A stretch of 64,000 bases of DNA from Blasia pusilla (GCA_050084515.1 CM114271.1:5766001-5830000); one strand, 5' to 3'; positions 11,590 through 24,600 are shown, numbered from the stretch's first letter. Notes: generated from the sequence alone by a model not told the origin. Numbers and translations: made by a program.

Positions 11590-13150
11590 ATATACACATT
11601 AATATTATTTTAGATTGTAAAGATAAATCACCTTGTCGTGTAATAAAATTATCTGACAGGTATATTCCACTCTTATTAGTGTTAGAGAGAGTTTATGTAA
11701 GTATGCAATGATGAATTTAGGAGAATAATGTTTTTATGTGTAAATCTTTAATGGTATTTTATTTATGTAGGCCCAACTCTAGCAAAAGAGGTCATAAAGG
11801 AGACATAGGAAAAATAAAAGTAAAATAATGGATAATGCGTATCTCATTTGTACGGGCCTAACTACTAGACAAATATATCATAAATGAGGGATATGTACCA
11901 TAAAAGTAATGTAGTGGATTGATGTACTAATGAAAGTAAAATTAAAGTAATCATGGTTTGTGAAGAAGTCAAAATTATGATAGTTGTAAGGAGATGAAGT
12001 AGATTTTATGATGATATTTTAGGAAGACATAAAATATAATCTATTTATGTCAAAATGGAATTTAGTAAGTTTTGAGAGAAAGTCATATGGCAAAATATTA
12101 GATTGACCTTACTTTGTACTTGTGTGGGTCCGTCATAAGAATATAAAGAGAATGGACCTTCGAGGATTCACCAATTTGAATTTCATTTTTTTTCAGTTAT
12201 CTTTGTCATTCTTGAGAGAATGATATTTGGCTTCTTTGCTCTTCTAATGAGAGTAGATTATCCTTACTGGGAGGATTTCTTGGCCATAATTCATTCTTGA
12301 GGAGTTTGAGAGTTTGGTGAATGTGAAATCGACTACTTTGGAGAGATATATTGTCTTAGAGGAGTTGTGTTTGTCATTCTTAAGACTATGGTATAGAATT
12401 AAATTAGTCTTTCAATAACAATGGATTACCTCTCTTGAGAAAATAATTCAGCCACGAACGATTCTTGAGGGATTTAGAGATTGATAAGTCCAAACTAATT
12501 TTGGGAAAGTTGTCACTCATTCATGAATTTGAGGGAATAAATATAGGGATAATCTGTGATCTTAAATTGTGCAGGGAGAGAGAGGAGGGTAGATGATATT
12601 TGTCAACTATGGATAGAGATGGAGCATCAGTGGTATCAAATTTTCTTTTCCTTAATCCATACCATGTAAAGGTTATTTTTGTAGATAAGCATTAGTTTAT
12701 TCGTTATTTGGTCTATCATTTTGGAGAGACAATTATGAACTAAGTCATGCAATCATCAACTCCGATGATACTTTCAATTGTCACCTACGTGAGGATTTGA
12801 AATTATATATTTTATGTTCTCATTAAGTAACTTATTAATGCAAATAGGCCTTTTTTTATAAGGATTGAATACATTTTTTTCCATTTTTCTAATATACAAA
12901 CATAAAATAGTTTATAGAGATTTCACAGTAGGAATTTGGGGATTAGATGCTACGAAGAAGTGCTTGCCTCGACATTACTATTTGTGATCTCTATCATTAG
13001 ATAATGGAGAGTGTACGTTGTGATTCTATATTGAACATGAGAAACTTGTGAGATAATTTGTCTTGCATCAACAATTGTCGCATCTAGAAGGTCCGTCCTT
13101 ACTTGAAGAAAGGCTTTCAACACAACAACGTACCACTTTTGATCGTGGCC
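11590..13150 (+). repeat. 1.4-1.5 kb repeat unit, copy B
   Basis: Direct repeat of 7670-9050, more decayed. The TATA-like box is at 12142-12147. Coding-like phrases of the family survive in fragments: IYKHKIVYRDFTV near 12890 and LEGPSLLEERLS near 13090. The unit stops at about 13150, where sequence related to a Helitron begins. Confidence 0.5.
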
Positions 13151-13195
13151 ATATAGTTTCGGCGTAAATACTTGATCAATCTAGTCATCCAACAA

Positions 13196-14140
13196 CTCAT
13201 TCTACTATTACTAATTTTTTGGTTTGTGCTCCATATGGAGCATTAAATCCATATGCAATATATATGGTTAAGGAAAAGAAATGCTATCCTCAAGCTTTTA
13301 CATCTAACACTATAAACACAGAACATGGTTATGCAATTATCACAAGTATTCATCTTTCTATCTTGGCTTATCTTTATTTATTCTATGACTTGTAAGATTA
13401 TACATTCATGAATTATCATTATATTTTTGTAGATTGGAGAATGGGAGGTGGTAATGAAGCGTAAATGCATATCTTATAATCCTATCTTATACATCCTCTT
13501 TGATTGTTTTATTACTTTAGAGATCACAAATAATTTGTTTGTTGTAAAATAATTATAAAAACATATGTATAAGAGATCCGACGCAATATCATTAACTTAT
13601 TAAAAGATAGTGATACATCAAGCGCAACGGACGTTATTGATGAGACAATATTCTATGTGGATGCGAAGTATGATCTTGGTTACTGATTTCTCTCTTGCAT
13701 TAACTTTTCTTATTCGAATTCAATTCATATATCTTACTTAAATATATGGAATATAAATATAAATATATTTATTCTTTCTTATGAGACATATTGGCGACCC
13801 TTGAAGGTTAGTATACATGTTGAACATCCAAATATTGTGCGATTAGTATTTCATCTTCCAAAGCAAGCAATAATTTACTTTCATGTTGTTGTTGTTTGTC
13901 AACATGTCCTACAAAAAATAGAGATATTATTCTAATTGCAACTAATTTATATAAATCCACTGCTCGATAATATGTGTATATTGATTTTCTTTAATTTGAT
14001 TGTTGTAGTAATAAAATATGGATTAGTAGGATACAAAGAAGGAATGCTTATGATCATCATGTTTGTCACTTATACCTTACTCATCAAAGTAAATACTCAC
14101 AAGTTATTTTAGTAGTTTTTTTATGCAAATTGGATTATAC
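13196..14140 (+). pseudogene. Helitron Rep-helicase, region after the HUH nuclease, degenerate
   Basis: Helitron transposases are RepHel proteins. A HUH nuclease nicks and joins DNA, and a PIF1-type helicase unwinds it. Here + strand frames read APYGALNPYAIYMVKE and TEHGYAII (13230-13350), the counterpart of the conserved HGPCG..NPNAPCM and DEHGYP segments just downstream of the nuclease. Next come DETIFYVDAKYD near 13645 and IHVEHPNIVRLVFHLP near 13815, matching the family's YVDARYVG and PSVVRLxVHLP. Many stops and frameshifts are present. The HUH motif itself lies upstream and was lost where copy B of the repeat ends. Confidence 0.6.
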
Positions 14141-14204
14141 TTTTACATGCCACATTCTAGAGTGGGGGAACTAGTGTGATACGAGATAAGGTAATTAATT
14201 TCAC

Positions 14205-16162
14205 TTCTTGATGGGTGAACATCGTTGGTTGAGACTAGTTCTCTATTATGTTCGAGGTGCAACTACATATAAATTTTCAAGAATTGAGATGGAGTAGTAT
14301 GTCCATATTTAAGGAGGCTACTTTCCAATTGGGACTTCTCGATAATGACAATAAAGTGTTCTTTTGATTTGAAGAAGTTGCTTTGGTCCATAAGAGTTAT
14401 TCATCTAATCATATAATTGAAATTATTTTCGGGCTCAACACACATGCTCGACCTACTATACTATGGATTCAATGTTTGATTCCATTCATAAGATATTTCT
14501 AATATGAATGACATCAAGTAAGCCTTAATTTACTTCACTTCTTACATCATTTTTTAATTTATTTCTTGCTACTATATTCTATTAAGCATAAAATAAACTA
14601 ATTATGATTTCTATATATTTTAGAACTCTTTCATTATAGAAAATAAGAATTCCTAATCTTCTCCTTGATGATGCTATTATAGTGCATTGTTGGAAGTGCG
14701 TTATTATTGGAAAGATAAGGAAAAAGTTTGTTTGATTTTCCAGACACACACAAAACTAAAGCCTTCATTCACACTCATATTTAGAGGAATAAGAACTACT
14801 ATATGATATAGAAGAATTATATGAATGAGTATAATTGAGAAAAGCATGTTTGAATGAAGGAAAGCATTTTATTTGGGATGTTACATATAATAACATGTTT
14901 AGGTGAAGCTTGAAAGAAACTTTTAAAAAATCTCCTTCTTGTGAGTGTGCGGAGTGCAATAGATGTAACCTTGGTTTTGGCATCATCTAGAATAACTACT
15001 CTATTGTTAGACGGAGGATGCATTACACATTCATGCTTCAAGATTCTTATCAATCTTCATGAAAACTCTAATTACAAGAAATCATCTTATATACTTAATA
15101 TCTATTTTTTTCAAAATAACAAATTTAATATCTTTGAGTACTACAAGTTATAATTCACTTCTATATGTTATTTGTAGTTATCCAAGAGTGATGGAGAACG
15201 TATAATCTGTGTTGTAATGCTCAATATATGGGATGAAGCATCTATGACTTATTATCATTCATTGGATGTAGCGAATCGCACTTTATAAGATATGAGAGGA
15301 AAGATCTTTGATGATCTACAACAAATATCATATGGCGGTGAACTCATGATATTTGGTGATGATTCTTGTCTAATCTTGCTTGTGGTTCATGTGGATTATC
15401 CACAAATTGCCCAAGCGACTATATAGAGGTTATATTCATAGCCTTATATAAAGGTGATGAAGTCGATGATTAAAATATGAGTTTAAAAGTTGGTAATTTA
15501 TTTGAGTAATAACCAAGAAGCTTTTGATGATTGGTTATTAGAGGTGGAAGAGAGTCGTGTATCTTTGCATGCTCATTTGGGAGATGATTTTATACCATTA
15601 TTATATGAAATGATTACTAATAGTATTAAGATGTGCAATTTGTTCATATCATCTATGGAAATACTTCTAGATGATTCCATGATACCAAATTTTGAGAGAT
15701 ATTATTACTTTAACACAAAGAAATATAGATGTTGATGATATAAACGTATATGTCATGTCTCGGTTTCCTAGAGAGATTATAATTACTTTGCATTTTTATT
15801 TATAATTCTTTGCCAAAAAAAGGTATACATACTATATTGTGTATAAGAGCATATTTATCTTAAGATTGGTTCCTTTCTGAACGAGGGGATGAGTCATATA
15901 TATCCAACCAAATTCTTGAACAGATGTTCGTCTTTAAGACTACCTCCATATTGTTTGTGTTTGAAGATGGATGCATCAATAATGATCTTACAAAAAATGA
16001 AAGGATTATAGAGGCAAACAAACATGACTGGATTTATGATTCATGGTTTCATATAACCTTTGATAGATAATGAAATTATTATATGGAAGAATATTAGAGA
16101 TCAAGTTTTTATTCCATGTATCCCATTGATTACATCTTACTATCAATTATCTTTTCATTTAT
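14205..16162 (+). pseudogene. Helitron PIF1-type helicase domain, degenerate
   Basis: In order on + there are the pre-helicase block RLVLYYVRGATTYKF (14235), the helicase block LASSRITTLLLDGGCITHSC (14965-15030), GGELMIFGDDSCLIL near 15340 (family: GDFRQxLPV), FDDWLLEVEES near 15525 (family: FADWLL) and YPTKFLNR near 15905 with VFIPCIPL near 16110. All lie in the order of PIF1-like helicases, but across different frames with stops. The Walker A region is not clear. The element is abruptly ended at about 16163 by a minus-strand gypsy fragment, so the helicase C-terminus is missing. Confidence 0.65.
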
Positions 16163-17215
16163 GTAAACTCTATTTCTCCATTTGTCACGTCTTTTAGGAT
16201 AGATCGGTGAGATGTAGTAGAGCGCCTTTGTGAGTAGTGGAGGAAAAGTTCAGTAGGTCGAGGATGACCTGCTGAGGCCTCGGGAAACCTGAGAGAGCAG
16301 GTTTCCCCTTCGTTTCGGCTCATTTGGAGCCATATTGAGAAACTTACTATTTTAGGCAAGTACCATTTTGAGTATATGATCGAATTCATATTTTTGGTAA
16401 GTGGACTTTGACCTCCTACATCAGGTCAAGAGCCAAGGAGGTGACTTGGGAGCATAAGTTACCATGGAGAGAGCTTGGGAGAGGGGAGGGGTATACCTCA
16501 AGGAGAGAGAGCTTGAGAGCTTATTCTCTCTTTGTTGAACCTCTTGGCATGAGGCGGCGGAGCTATGGTCTTGCTTGCCTTGTGTGTGTAACCCAAACCT
16601 CTCATTAGGAGAGAAGGTTTGGTTTGACATTGAGAGAGACATGTGAGAACTATGGTGTTGTGAGAGAGATTGGATCTTATTTTACAAAGAGAGAATGAGT
16701 GATTGAGAGAGCTTCATGGGGGAGCTCGCTAGTCACTCACTGGTTTTGAAGGTTGGGGATCATATTTCCTATTCAGCGGTTCATGGGAATGCTTACCGGA
16801 GCAAGAGCCGCTTACTTGTGATGTTTCCTTGGCCGATTTTGTGTGTGGAACAATGGCGCGCGGAAGCGCTGCCCAATTTTTGATAGGGATTGAGTATGGG
16901 GGCGGGTTGCCCCATGTCAGTGCTCTCGGGAGCACCATGTAGCTTGCTGATTTGTATTTTCACACGTTTTACATTTTTGTTGGGAGAAATCAGCGCGGAA
17001 GCGGTGCCAAATTTTATGTAGGAGAAAGAGACATTAGGCTTTACAATAGTCCCCTTCAATTTTTACTAGAATGTCTGATTTCAAATATTTTTGCTGCTAT
17101 TGTAGATTGTGAAGCTGTGCATGTTGTGCAACAAATGGTGCACAATTTGGAGTTGCGAGCAAAAAGTTATGGTCAATCTTGCAAAACTACCATTGCTAGG
17201 CGATTTTTAGGGTTA
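16163..17215 (-). mobile_element. Ty3/gypsy 5' LTR plus gag start, minus orientation (element 2)
   Basis: Reading on minus, LTR-like sequence at about 17200-16409 is followed by a leader and a gag ATG at 16333 (MAPNEPKRRGNLLSQ). The frame stops after about 27 codons and similarity ends at about 16163. It corresponds to 1-1450 on + and to the fragment at 2493-3122. The remainder of gag and all of pol are absent, so this is a truncated copy that cut into the Helitron relic on its left. LTR borders are approximate. Confidence 0.55.
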
Positions 17216-17221
17216 AATTGT

Positions 17222-17365
17222 TCAAACCCTAAACCAGCCGCCGCGTTGGCGGTGACCGTCACCGTTATAGTCACCATTAACGTTCAGCCGTCACCATCGA
17301 TGGTCAACCATCACCGTCAATGGTCCACCGTCCACCGTCTACCGTCGGCTGTTGCCTCCGCCGCC
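17222..17365. repeat. CCG/CAC-rich low-complexity array
   Basis: A run of imperfect short units based on accgtcacc, ccaccgt and ggtcaacc, much more GC-rich than its surroundings. It lies between the gypsy LTR and a gag fragment. It gives artificial open frames such as 16952-17368 and is not a gene. Confidence 0.5.
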
Positions 17366-18354
17366 TAGCATTGTTTAGAGCCGCGTTTGGCCGTTATCCA
17401 CCCTTGGTTGCCGTTGCCGCCATTATAGAGTGGAGGGTCGTCCACGACCGTTGATTCTTTGACTTGCGCCGCCACCACGTACTATGGTTTGGCCGCCACC
17501 ATCATCACAGTTTTGTCATCAACCTGTGATGGCAAGTGACCTCGGGTTATGGTGTTTGAGTTTTTATTTCATGTTGCTATGTTGTGATTGGTAGCCGCTC
17601 GACGACGATCGAGTACCGTGCCGTGACGCCCATAGCCGCAACGCGCCACTGATTTCCGCATTGTGCCGCTTGTGGCCGCACCGCACCGTCTCGATCGTGG
17701 AGTCGCTCCTTCACTAAGGAGCAGAGTGTGTGAATTTCTGATTGAGGAGGATATGCCGCCGAGTGCTGCACCCCATTCTCGAGTGCCATGTCATTTGTTG
17801 CCGTTCGGTGCCGCGAGTGCCGCACCGGTTTGCCGAACGTGCATCGCACATCGAGGAGGTTTGAGCAGTGTCAGTTCGAGAGGAGTACGACTTGCTGGTT
17901 GGAGGAGTTGTCTTCAAGACCAGGTTGGGTCGAGATTTGCAGTTGCCGAGGAGCGACATCAACATTATTGTCAAGTAACCCATTCTTGTCTCTTACCTTG
18001 CACGTATTGGGAAGTTATTTGGGATATTGGGTTTCGTGCTAATGCTAGGAGCATCGATGATGTATGGATTTAGGGGACATAGACCTGTGTGGGATGTCTA
18101 GAGTTGAGGATGGTTTTTCGATGAGACGATAGATCAGTTGATTTGCCGCACCATGGTGCTTGTTGCCGCACAACACACGTCTCAGTGAGAGAGTGTAGAT
18201 TGAGTGCCGCATGTTTAGTTTGAGTGATTGAGGGATTCCTCGCGAGATTGAGAGTGTTCGTGTGAGAGAGGCACGAGGGCCATCACGACGTCCTTTTAGG
18301 ATTTTGAGAGGCAAGGTAGTGGACCTGAGAGTAGCTTTGGAGGGTTTATGAGGG
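17366..18354. other. GC-rich stretch upstream of a gag fragment
   Basis: This stretch is rich in gccgc and ccgcac motifs. Overlapping frames are open on both strands (for example 17663-18073 on + and 17577-17849 on -), as expected from composition. None shows a domain. It may be LTR or leader of the gypsy element whose gag begins near 18360, but no second copy in the window confirms this. Confidence 0.35.
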
Positions 18355-18795
18355 TTTCAACGTGAGAGACCACCTCGATCTCCTTCTATGTCGTCTTTAG
18401 ACGAGGGGGAGCGTGTAGAGGAGTGTGTTAGTAATCCACCATACACATTGAGTGGTCCTACCAGTTGGGCGCACGAGATGGACGACCGAGGTAGAGGACC
18501 GCGTAGGTTTTCGGGTACTGTAGGCACCATAGAGCTATACGACTTCATTGTGGAGTTTAGAAGTTGGTGTGACTCACAACGGGCTAGGAATTCTAAAGAG
18601 TTCAACCCCTTAACAACATGGAACGGTATGTTCTAATATTTAGAGGGGACGCCCATGGACGATTACCATGAGTTCTCCCATAGATATGCCCAGGAGATTG
18701 CGGCATGACAACTCTACTATGATCCACACTATGTATTATGGACGGAGCCATTCCCAGATGAGGAGGAGGAGTCAGGAGAGGCGACTTCCTCTTCC
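18355..18795 (+). pseudogene. Ty3/gypsy gag N-terminal part
   Basis: The + frame contains RRFSGTVGTIELYDFIVEF and WCDSQRARN, then after a TAA codon YLEGTPMDDYHEFSHRYAQE, ending in an acidic/serine tail (DEEEESGEATSSSTSD). This is the style of the N-terminal half of a chromovirus Gag (target-sequence 'F.G' start, W.GLF..LEG, DDY.EF). Two in-frame stops (after MF and after EIAA) disable it. Directly beyond 18800 the strand of gag coding flips to minus. Confidence 0.5.
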
Positions 18796-18807
18796 ACTAG
18801 TGATGTT

Positions 18808-19823
18808 TTAGGAGGGGTCACTCGCACTGGAGTAGTTGCACCGTCTAGTCGGGTTTGTCCTAGGTTCGGCTGCTCCATATGATGTTGATGCCACGGATCC
18901 GGCATCGAGTAACTTCAATGCCATAGCGGCAATCTGCTCCTGTAGCTGCTGTATCTGAGTAGCCATCCCATCCTCACGCTCGACGTCTCCCTCAACGCAT
19001 CTAGGTGGTGGGAATCTACCTCCTCCACTAGTAGCTCCACCACCTTGGCGGGCAACCCTAGCTCCTCGTCCCCCAATGGAACCACCTGGTGCACGATCTC
19101 TAGGCCCACCTGGATCGGCTACTCGCTCTGGTGCCCTCTCTAGTTCTCGGTCTGGACGTAATTCAGGGTGTAAACTGAAACACCTGGTGCATGTATGACC
19201 ATATCTCTGATAATAGTCACACTGATAACCTCCTGGTGCAACACCATCTCCTCTTCCATATTGAGACACACGTCCATGACCCTGACGAGTGCAATCGCGC
19301 TGATGATGGGCTCCACCACATGACCAACAAGTTATCATAGGCGGCTGCTGCTGAGCCGCATATGAAGGCGTAGGTCTCTGTGGCATGGCCTCTCGATAGC
19401 CTCTCTGAGCTCGTGGTGCCACAGTCGACCTATCTCGGAGTCCACGTTGCTGCAGTAGTGATGCAGACAATCGTGACTGCTCTCGCCCAGAACCCATGGT
19501 GGCTACGCTCTCCTCCTCCATGTTGCGCTCAATGTTCTCGGCGGTCCTAAGGACATCTCTCAACGTAGGGGAGGTGTTCATAAGGAGCACCCCCTCCCGC
19601 ACCCGTGTCCGCAGGATCCGGTCCAACATCGCGTACCATGACTGGATAGTCCGAGCCTCTGTCATCCCCTCAGTGACGTTGATCAACCGGCGCAAGCGAA
19701 TGTAAGCCTTGCGCAAACTCTCACACGGGCGCCTCTATAAGTCTTGGATGCTCCGCAACTTCTCTGTCCGTACCCCCTGGTAGCTCGTCCTCAACTCAGC
19801 GAAGAACTCAACTCCATAACTCA
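18808..19823 (-). pseudogene. Ty3/gypsy gag C-terminal part with zinc knuckle, one in-frame stop
   Basis: A 302-codon frame (19716-18808) encodes the capsid end and nucleocapsid of a retrotransposon Gag. It has YIRLRRLINV, AENIERNMEEE, an arginine-rich stretch, then a zinc knuckle CWSCGGAHHQRDC and a second degenerate knuckle CDYYQRYGHTCTRC in which the second Cys is Tyr. A coiled-coil-like IQQLQEQIAAMALKLL follows near the end. Upstream in the same frame FAELRTSYQGVRTEKLRSIQDL continues gag to about 19823, but a TAG separates it. The matching N-terminal gag piece lies on the opposite strand. This is the best preserved transposon ORF in the window. Confidence 0.7.
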
Positions 19824-20530
19824 TAGATCAACTTTTAACCAGAGACCAAAAGGTGGTTTAAACTCAGAGGCACTAGATATCAACTTTGTCACTAGAGACC
19901 AAAAGATGATCTAAAATCAAAGGCACTAGATAAACTTCGAACTAAAGATGAAAAGGTGGTCTAAAATCAAGGGCACTATCGTAGATGATAACATCAGAGA
20001 TTGTCGTAGAGAAAATATAGAATAAATTAATAATAATAAAATGAATGATTAACTCCATAACTCATATATCTACTTTGAACCATAGACCAAAACCAAAAGG
20101 TGGTCTAAACTCAAAGGCACTAGATATCAATTTTGTCACTAGAGACCAAAAGGTGGTCTAAAATCTAAGGCACTAGATAAACTTCGAACTAGAGATGAAA
20201 AGGTGGTCGAAGTTTATAAATCAAAGGTACTATCATAGATATAATCTCGGAGATTATCACCTCGGAGAAAGTGTAGAATAAATTAATAGCAATAAAATGA
20301 AGAATTAACTCCATAACTCATATATGTATTTTGAACGATATACCAAAAGGGGGTCTAAACTCAAAGGAATTAGATGTCAACTTTGTTACTATAGAGCAAA
20401 AGGTGGTATAAAATGAAAGGCGTCGGATAAACTTCGAATCCACGGCGCACTATGGTAGATGACAATATCGATCGTAGATCGACGTGGAGAAAGCTTAGAA
20501 TAAAGTAATAGTAAGGAAACGAATGATAGT
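19811..20530. repeat. Three-unit tandem repeat (about 241, 256 and 223 bp) with internal subrepeats
   Basis: Units start at 19811, 20052 and 20308, each with actccataactcat. Inside each unit a shorter motif, approximately agaccaaaaggtggtctaaa followed by ctcaaaggcactagat, recurs two to three times (19845, 19896, 19947 in unit 1). This makes a nested repeat. It abuts the 5' end of the minus-strand gag, so it may be retrotransposon leader sequence. The third unit is the most diverged. Confidence 0.7.
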
Positions 20531-21663
20531 GCGGAGATTCCTAAAGCTTTCTGCCATGACAAAGTGAGCGAGTTTTGTAATCGTTTCCTAATGATGAAGA
20601 GATGGTGGCAACATCGCCGTGCTGGATGTACTGTACGCATGGAGGGGAGGCTCAATGCGCTCTGCGCAACGGATTTGGTTGGGGAGTGGATGAAGAACCC
20701 TAACAGAGTTCAAAGAAGAATATAAAACTTAAATAGAAAAATGGATAGGAAACCCATCAAGATACAAACGAGGGGGGCATAGAGAGCCAAAAAACCCCAA
20801 GGGCCAAAATCGGGCTCGAAGAGACAGAAGGGGGCCTTCCTCCCTAACGACCAAAATCACCAACAGTAGAGACAATATCAGCAACACCTAGAGAACTATG
20901 GCTACTAGTAAGTGGGCCTCTAGCATTGGCGTCTCCAACCGCCTGAGCCCGCCGCAAAGCTATGGAGACCCGTTGCCTACAATAAAGTATCGCAGTGGCT
21001 AAGGACAACCCATTTATTGACTAGAGATGATGGGCGTAATCCATAAGGAACGAGTCAAACCTCTTCTCCATAGCCCCGTACATCTCAATGGCTAGGGAGA
21101 TAAATCGATGTCCGTCGTGAAGTCGACTACAAATTTAGGTCTTCTTGACGGCCGCCGCTCCTTGTAGCAATTTCCTTTGTGCCACCACTTGGGCTCCCAT
21201 ATAAAATCTGTCACTACAACATCCGCTACTACCACTTCATACTCCCGCGTCATGTAGAAATAAAGAAATCCCGCATAGAGTAATATATGAAAAGCACTCT
21301 CCGGAATAATAGAGAACCTAGTATGAGGCATAGAGCAGTGCCTCAATCTCTCGTTAGTTCCGTGAGGGAAGTGGTTGATGGGCGGCTTGGAATTGAACTG
21401 CGTTTGAATGCGTGGGAAAGGACCGGCAACTCGTGTGTACACAGTAATGATCTGCATTACGGCTCGGATTTGTTAGAATAAGAAAGATCTTGTTTCGATC
21501 GGCTGCAATTACCCGAAGTGTCCGATCAGGATTTTGATGAGAGCGTGCGAGCGCGCGAGAGAAATCGAATGAATGAATGAGAAGACATGAACTGAGGGAG
21601 ATGGGGAGAGAGAGATGAAGAAGAAGTTGATACTGGTGTGACCAGAAATCGACCGGAGGACAG
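20531..21663. other. Upstream region of the PAP2/SMS-like gene
   Basis: No gene is recognised. The minus frames at 21092-21457, 21354-21710 and 21526-21798 oppose the gene's promoter and exon 1 and show no domains. The last 60 bases before the ATG are purine-rich (gggagagagagatgaagaag), as is common in plant 5' untranslated leaders. No convincing TATA box was picked out. Confidence 0.4.
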
Positions 21664-24600
21664 ATGGGGAAGAAGAAAGGAAACAAGGTGGGGGCGAGAT
21701 GGAGGCCCATGCCGAATGCGGTAGGGGTAGCAGCAGTGGCCTACATAGTCATCGACTACCTGCGCGAGGTGGATCCAAAGTTGCACGGCAAAATACAACC
21801 GTGGTTGTGGGGCTTTCTGGCCCTGGCTTGTGCCGCGCGCGCTCCGTTTTATCCCTACTGGAAGCGGGAGATCAGGAGTGTGAAAGCTTTTGTGGGAGGC
21901 TTGGTGTTCATGCTTGGTGCGTTTGTGATCGAGGCGTTTTCCGTGCAGTTCGTAACCACTGTACTCGGTTTAACTTGGCACTGGTATGCACGTATTCCCA
22001 CGCGCTCAGCTAATGAGGGATCGAGAGAGAGAAGATTGGTTCACAGTTCGAGTCTGTCGAATCGCACTTCTGCAAATGTCATAAATGATACTAAAGTCTG
22101 GAACGATCGTCTGATGAGGTCCCAAAAAGAGCTCACCTGTAAATGAAAAGAGATCGTGGCGTGTTGAAATGATCCTTGACTCCACGTGTTAGCGTGATGG
22201 ATCTCGATACTAGAAGCCGTTGTTTTTCTGCAAGTTAAGGTGGAATTTCTCTGGGGTCTAAGATAGCGTCTGCAGAGATGGACATCGTTTACTTTGATGT
22301 AGAAATGGTAAATTCTGCTATGGTTGTGGTCCCACGTGCTGTGAATAAATCAACGAATTCATTGTCCTCGGGTGCCCGATAGAGCCATGGGACTTCTAAT
22401 TACGGTATTTACATACCAGTGGGTGCCAGATGGAGCTAGAGAAGACAGCATTTTCTAAGGAAGCTATCTGTACCACATGCTCAACACTAGCCACTGTACA
22501 GACTACTCATTAAGTCGTGCTTGTCATACTCTTGCGATCATAGACCTTGCGCTGGTTGAATGAGTGCTAGAGACCAGGATGGGTGCAGAGGGACGAAAAG
22601 GTAGCAGATGAGAGGAGGGAGACTCTCTCATGAAGTGTGAATTCCTACCATACAGAGCGTTGCTGCGGAGCTTCCAGGTATCAACCAGGAAACGCTTCAT
22701 AAAACTGACGGGACGGGATCTCCAAAAGACGTTATTTACAAGTTCAGCATTTTTAGGCAATGAATCTAGGCTACTGAACGTGATGGACAGCTCTGGTGTT
22801 ATCCCCCAAGAGACTAGAGACTGTACTTGTTGGGTAGTGCCTGTTGTAGCCTTTCGACCTTTGGACTCTGTGCCCTGGTTAGACGGCGCATGAGAGAAGG
22901 AATGTAGTGATTTATGGTCCACCGGGATCCAATGAAACTCTGATCTACAAACTTTACCACCATGGAACAGCACAAATTACAACCAAGGAACTTCTCCAAA
23001 GTCAACTTTACCAGGAAATGATTCCTAGCCATCACACTTGGACCTAAGACTCTACGATTTGAACCTGTTCATTGGTAGCCATGAAGTCAGTGACACTGAG
23101 GGTAGGTCCCTGGACAGTACAGGGCATTCCAGTCTAATTGCATCTCTATCTAGCCAATTCATGAAAGGTCATTGGACATCGGGGCACAGATGGGAGAAGC
23201 CTGTATTATAGACCCCTCAATATTCAGAGTGTACTAATATTGTATGATGATTTTTCCCAAACTAACTGAACCTCCCCTCACAAACCCTCTGATTCTCATC
23301 CCAACTTGTAGACATAAGTGTTATGCATCCTCCGAAAGGTCTTTGTTAGTGCTTGTAGGCTAATCAATGGATTGATAAGGCTCCACTTGCAAAGTCTTTC
23401 TCTGCGATTGTGGTGCCAGTTTTTTGCCCTGGTAGGAGTGCTGTCCATAGATGACCCTAAATTTATTGCAGCAAAAGTGATTATGGCCATCACTACTGAT
23501 CACATGAAGGTGCTGGAGGAATGTGATCAAATTTTTTATAGTATAATTATCCAGGACTTCTCTGAACTTGCCAACAACAGGTCATGAAGAGTTGTTCTCC
23601 TGATTCCCAATAATGAAGAGTTTCTGTGGCATGTCCAGTCCCTTGGACCACTTATTGGAGTGGGGGCCCCAGACTTCAAAAGATAGAGTGTGTGTAGAAT
23701 GACAATGCCTTTGAAGAGTTGGTGTTTCTATGGTGTGTGCCACGTTTCCATACTGTTGCAATTTGATTCCAGCAGGTCAAGACACCTCAAACCTGTGGTA
23801 GCCTTATGCGACTGTCTTTGGTTCCTTAAGAGTTGTTGAGTTTTAGCCTTACCCGTTAGTAGGTTTTTTCAACCACAATTTGTGAAACTTCCCTTATCAA
23901 TCCTTGGCCTTATGCTTAGGTGTGACACTACTGTGGTGTGGGGAGTTGAGAGCCAAAGACAACCTTATTACACCCCTTTTGGTCCAGATGGACTTTGATT
24001 CTGAGCTACTGCAGAATCTCCAGGTTGCATTCCAATCGAATTGGAGACTGTTTCACTTTTAAGACATCTAAATACTGTTATCCTCATTCTTAGAGACTGT
24101 ACTCATTAAGTAGTGCTTGTTGTAGGCTTGCGACCATATACCCTCTCAAATGACCTCATACTTAGAGAGAATGGATGAAAGAATTGATTCATTGTCCCTA
24201 GGGACCCAATGGGACCATGGGACTTTGATTTGTAAATTGTGCAATTATTGGACAGAACAGAGTGATATTATCTAGCTGTCACACGCCTGTAAGAATTTAG
24301 TGATCTGAACCCGTTTCTTACTAGCAACAAAATCAGTGACACGGAGGGCAGGTCTCTGGAAGAGAAAAGGGAACTCAAATCTGATGTTATCATGGAGACT
24401 GTGATTGAAAAGGTAATGCTATTCGTCACCAAGCTTTCCTGAACTACAATGTCTACACATTCTGTCCGCCCATTCTATTTGTCAGAATTTTCCCCTCTTC
24501 AACTGTTAGTCTGTTGAACCGCACTTTAATCTAGCCACTGTATGACAAAGTTTTATGGATATGATGTAAGTGCATTTTGGATCTGCCAGTATCATAAAAG

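Noticed and set aside
17663-18073. 136-codon + frame in GC-rich sequence
   Set aside because: Opposed by equally long minus frames, with no domain. Explained by GC-rich composition.
18808-19716. Endogenous pararetrovirus coat-protein-like ORF
   Set aside because: The zinc knuckle alone could suggest this. However, the upstream YQGVR..LR..RRL helices and the neighbouring gypsy gag N-terminal piece fit an LTR-retrotransposon Gag, and no movement protein or viral RT was found.
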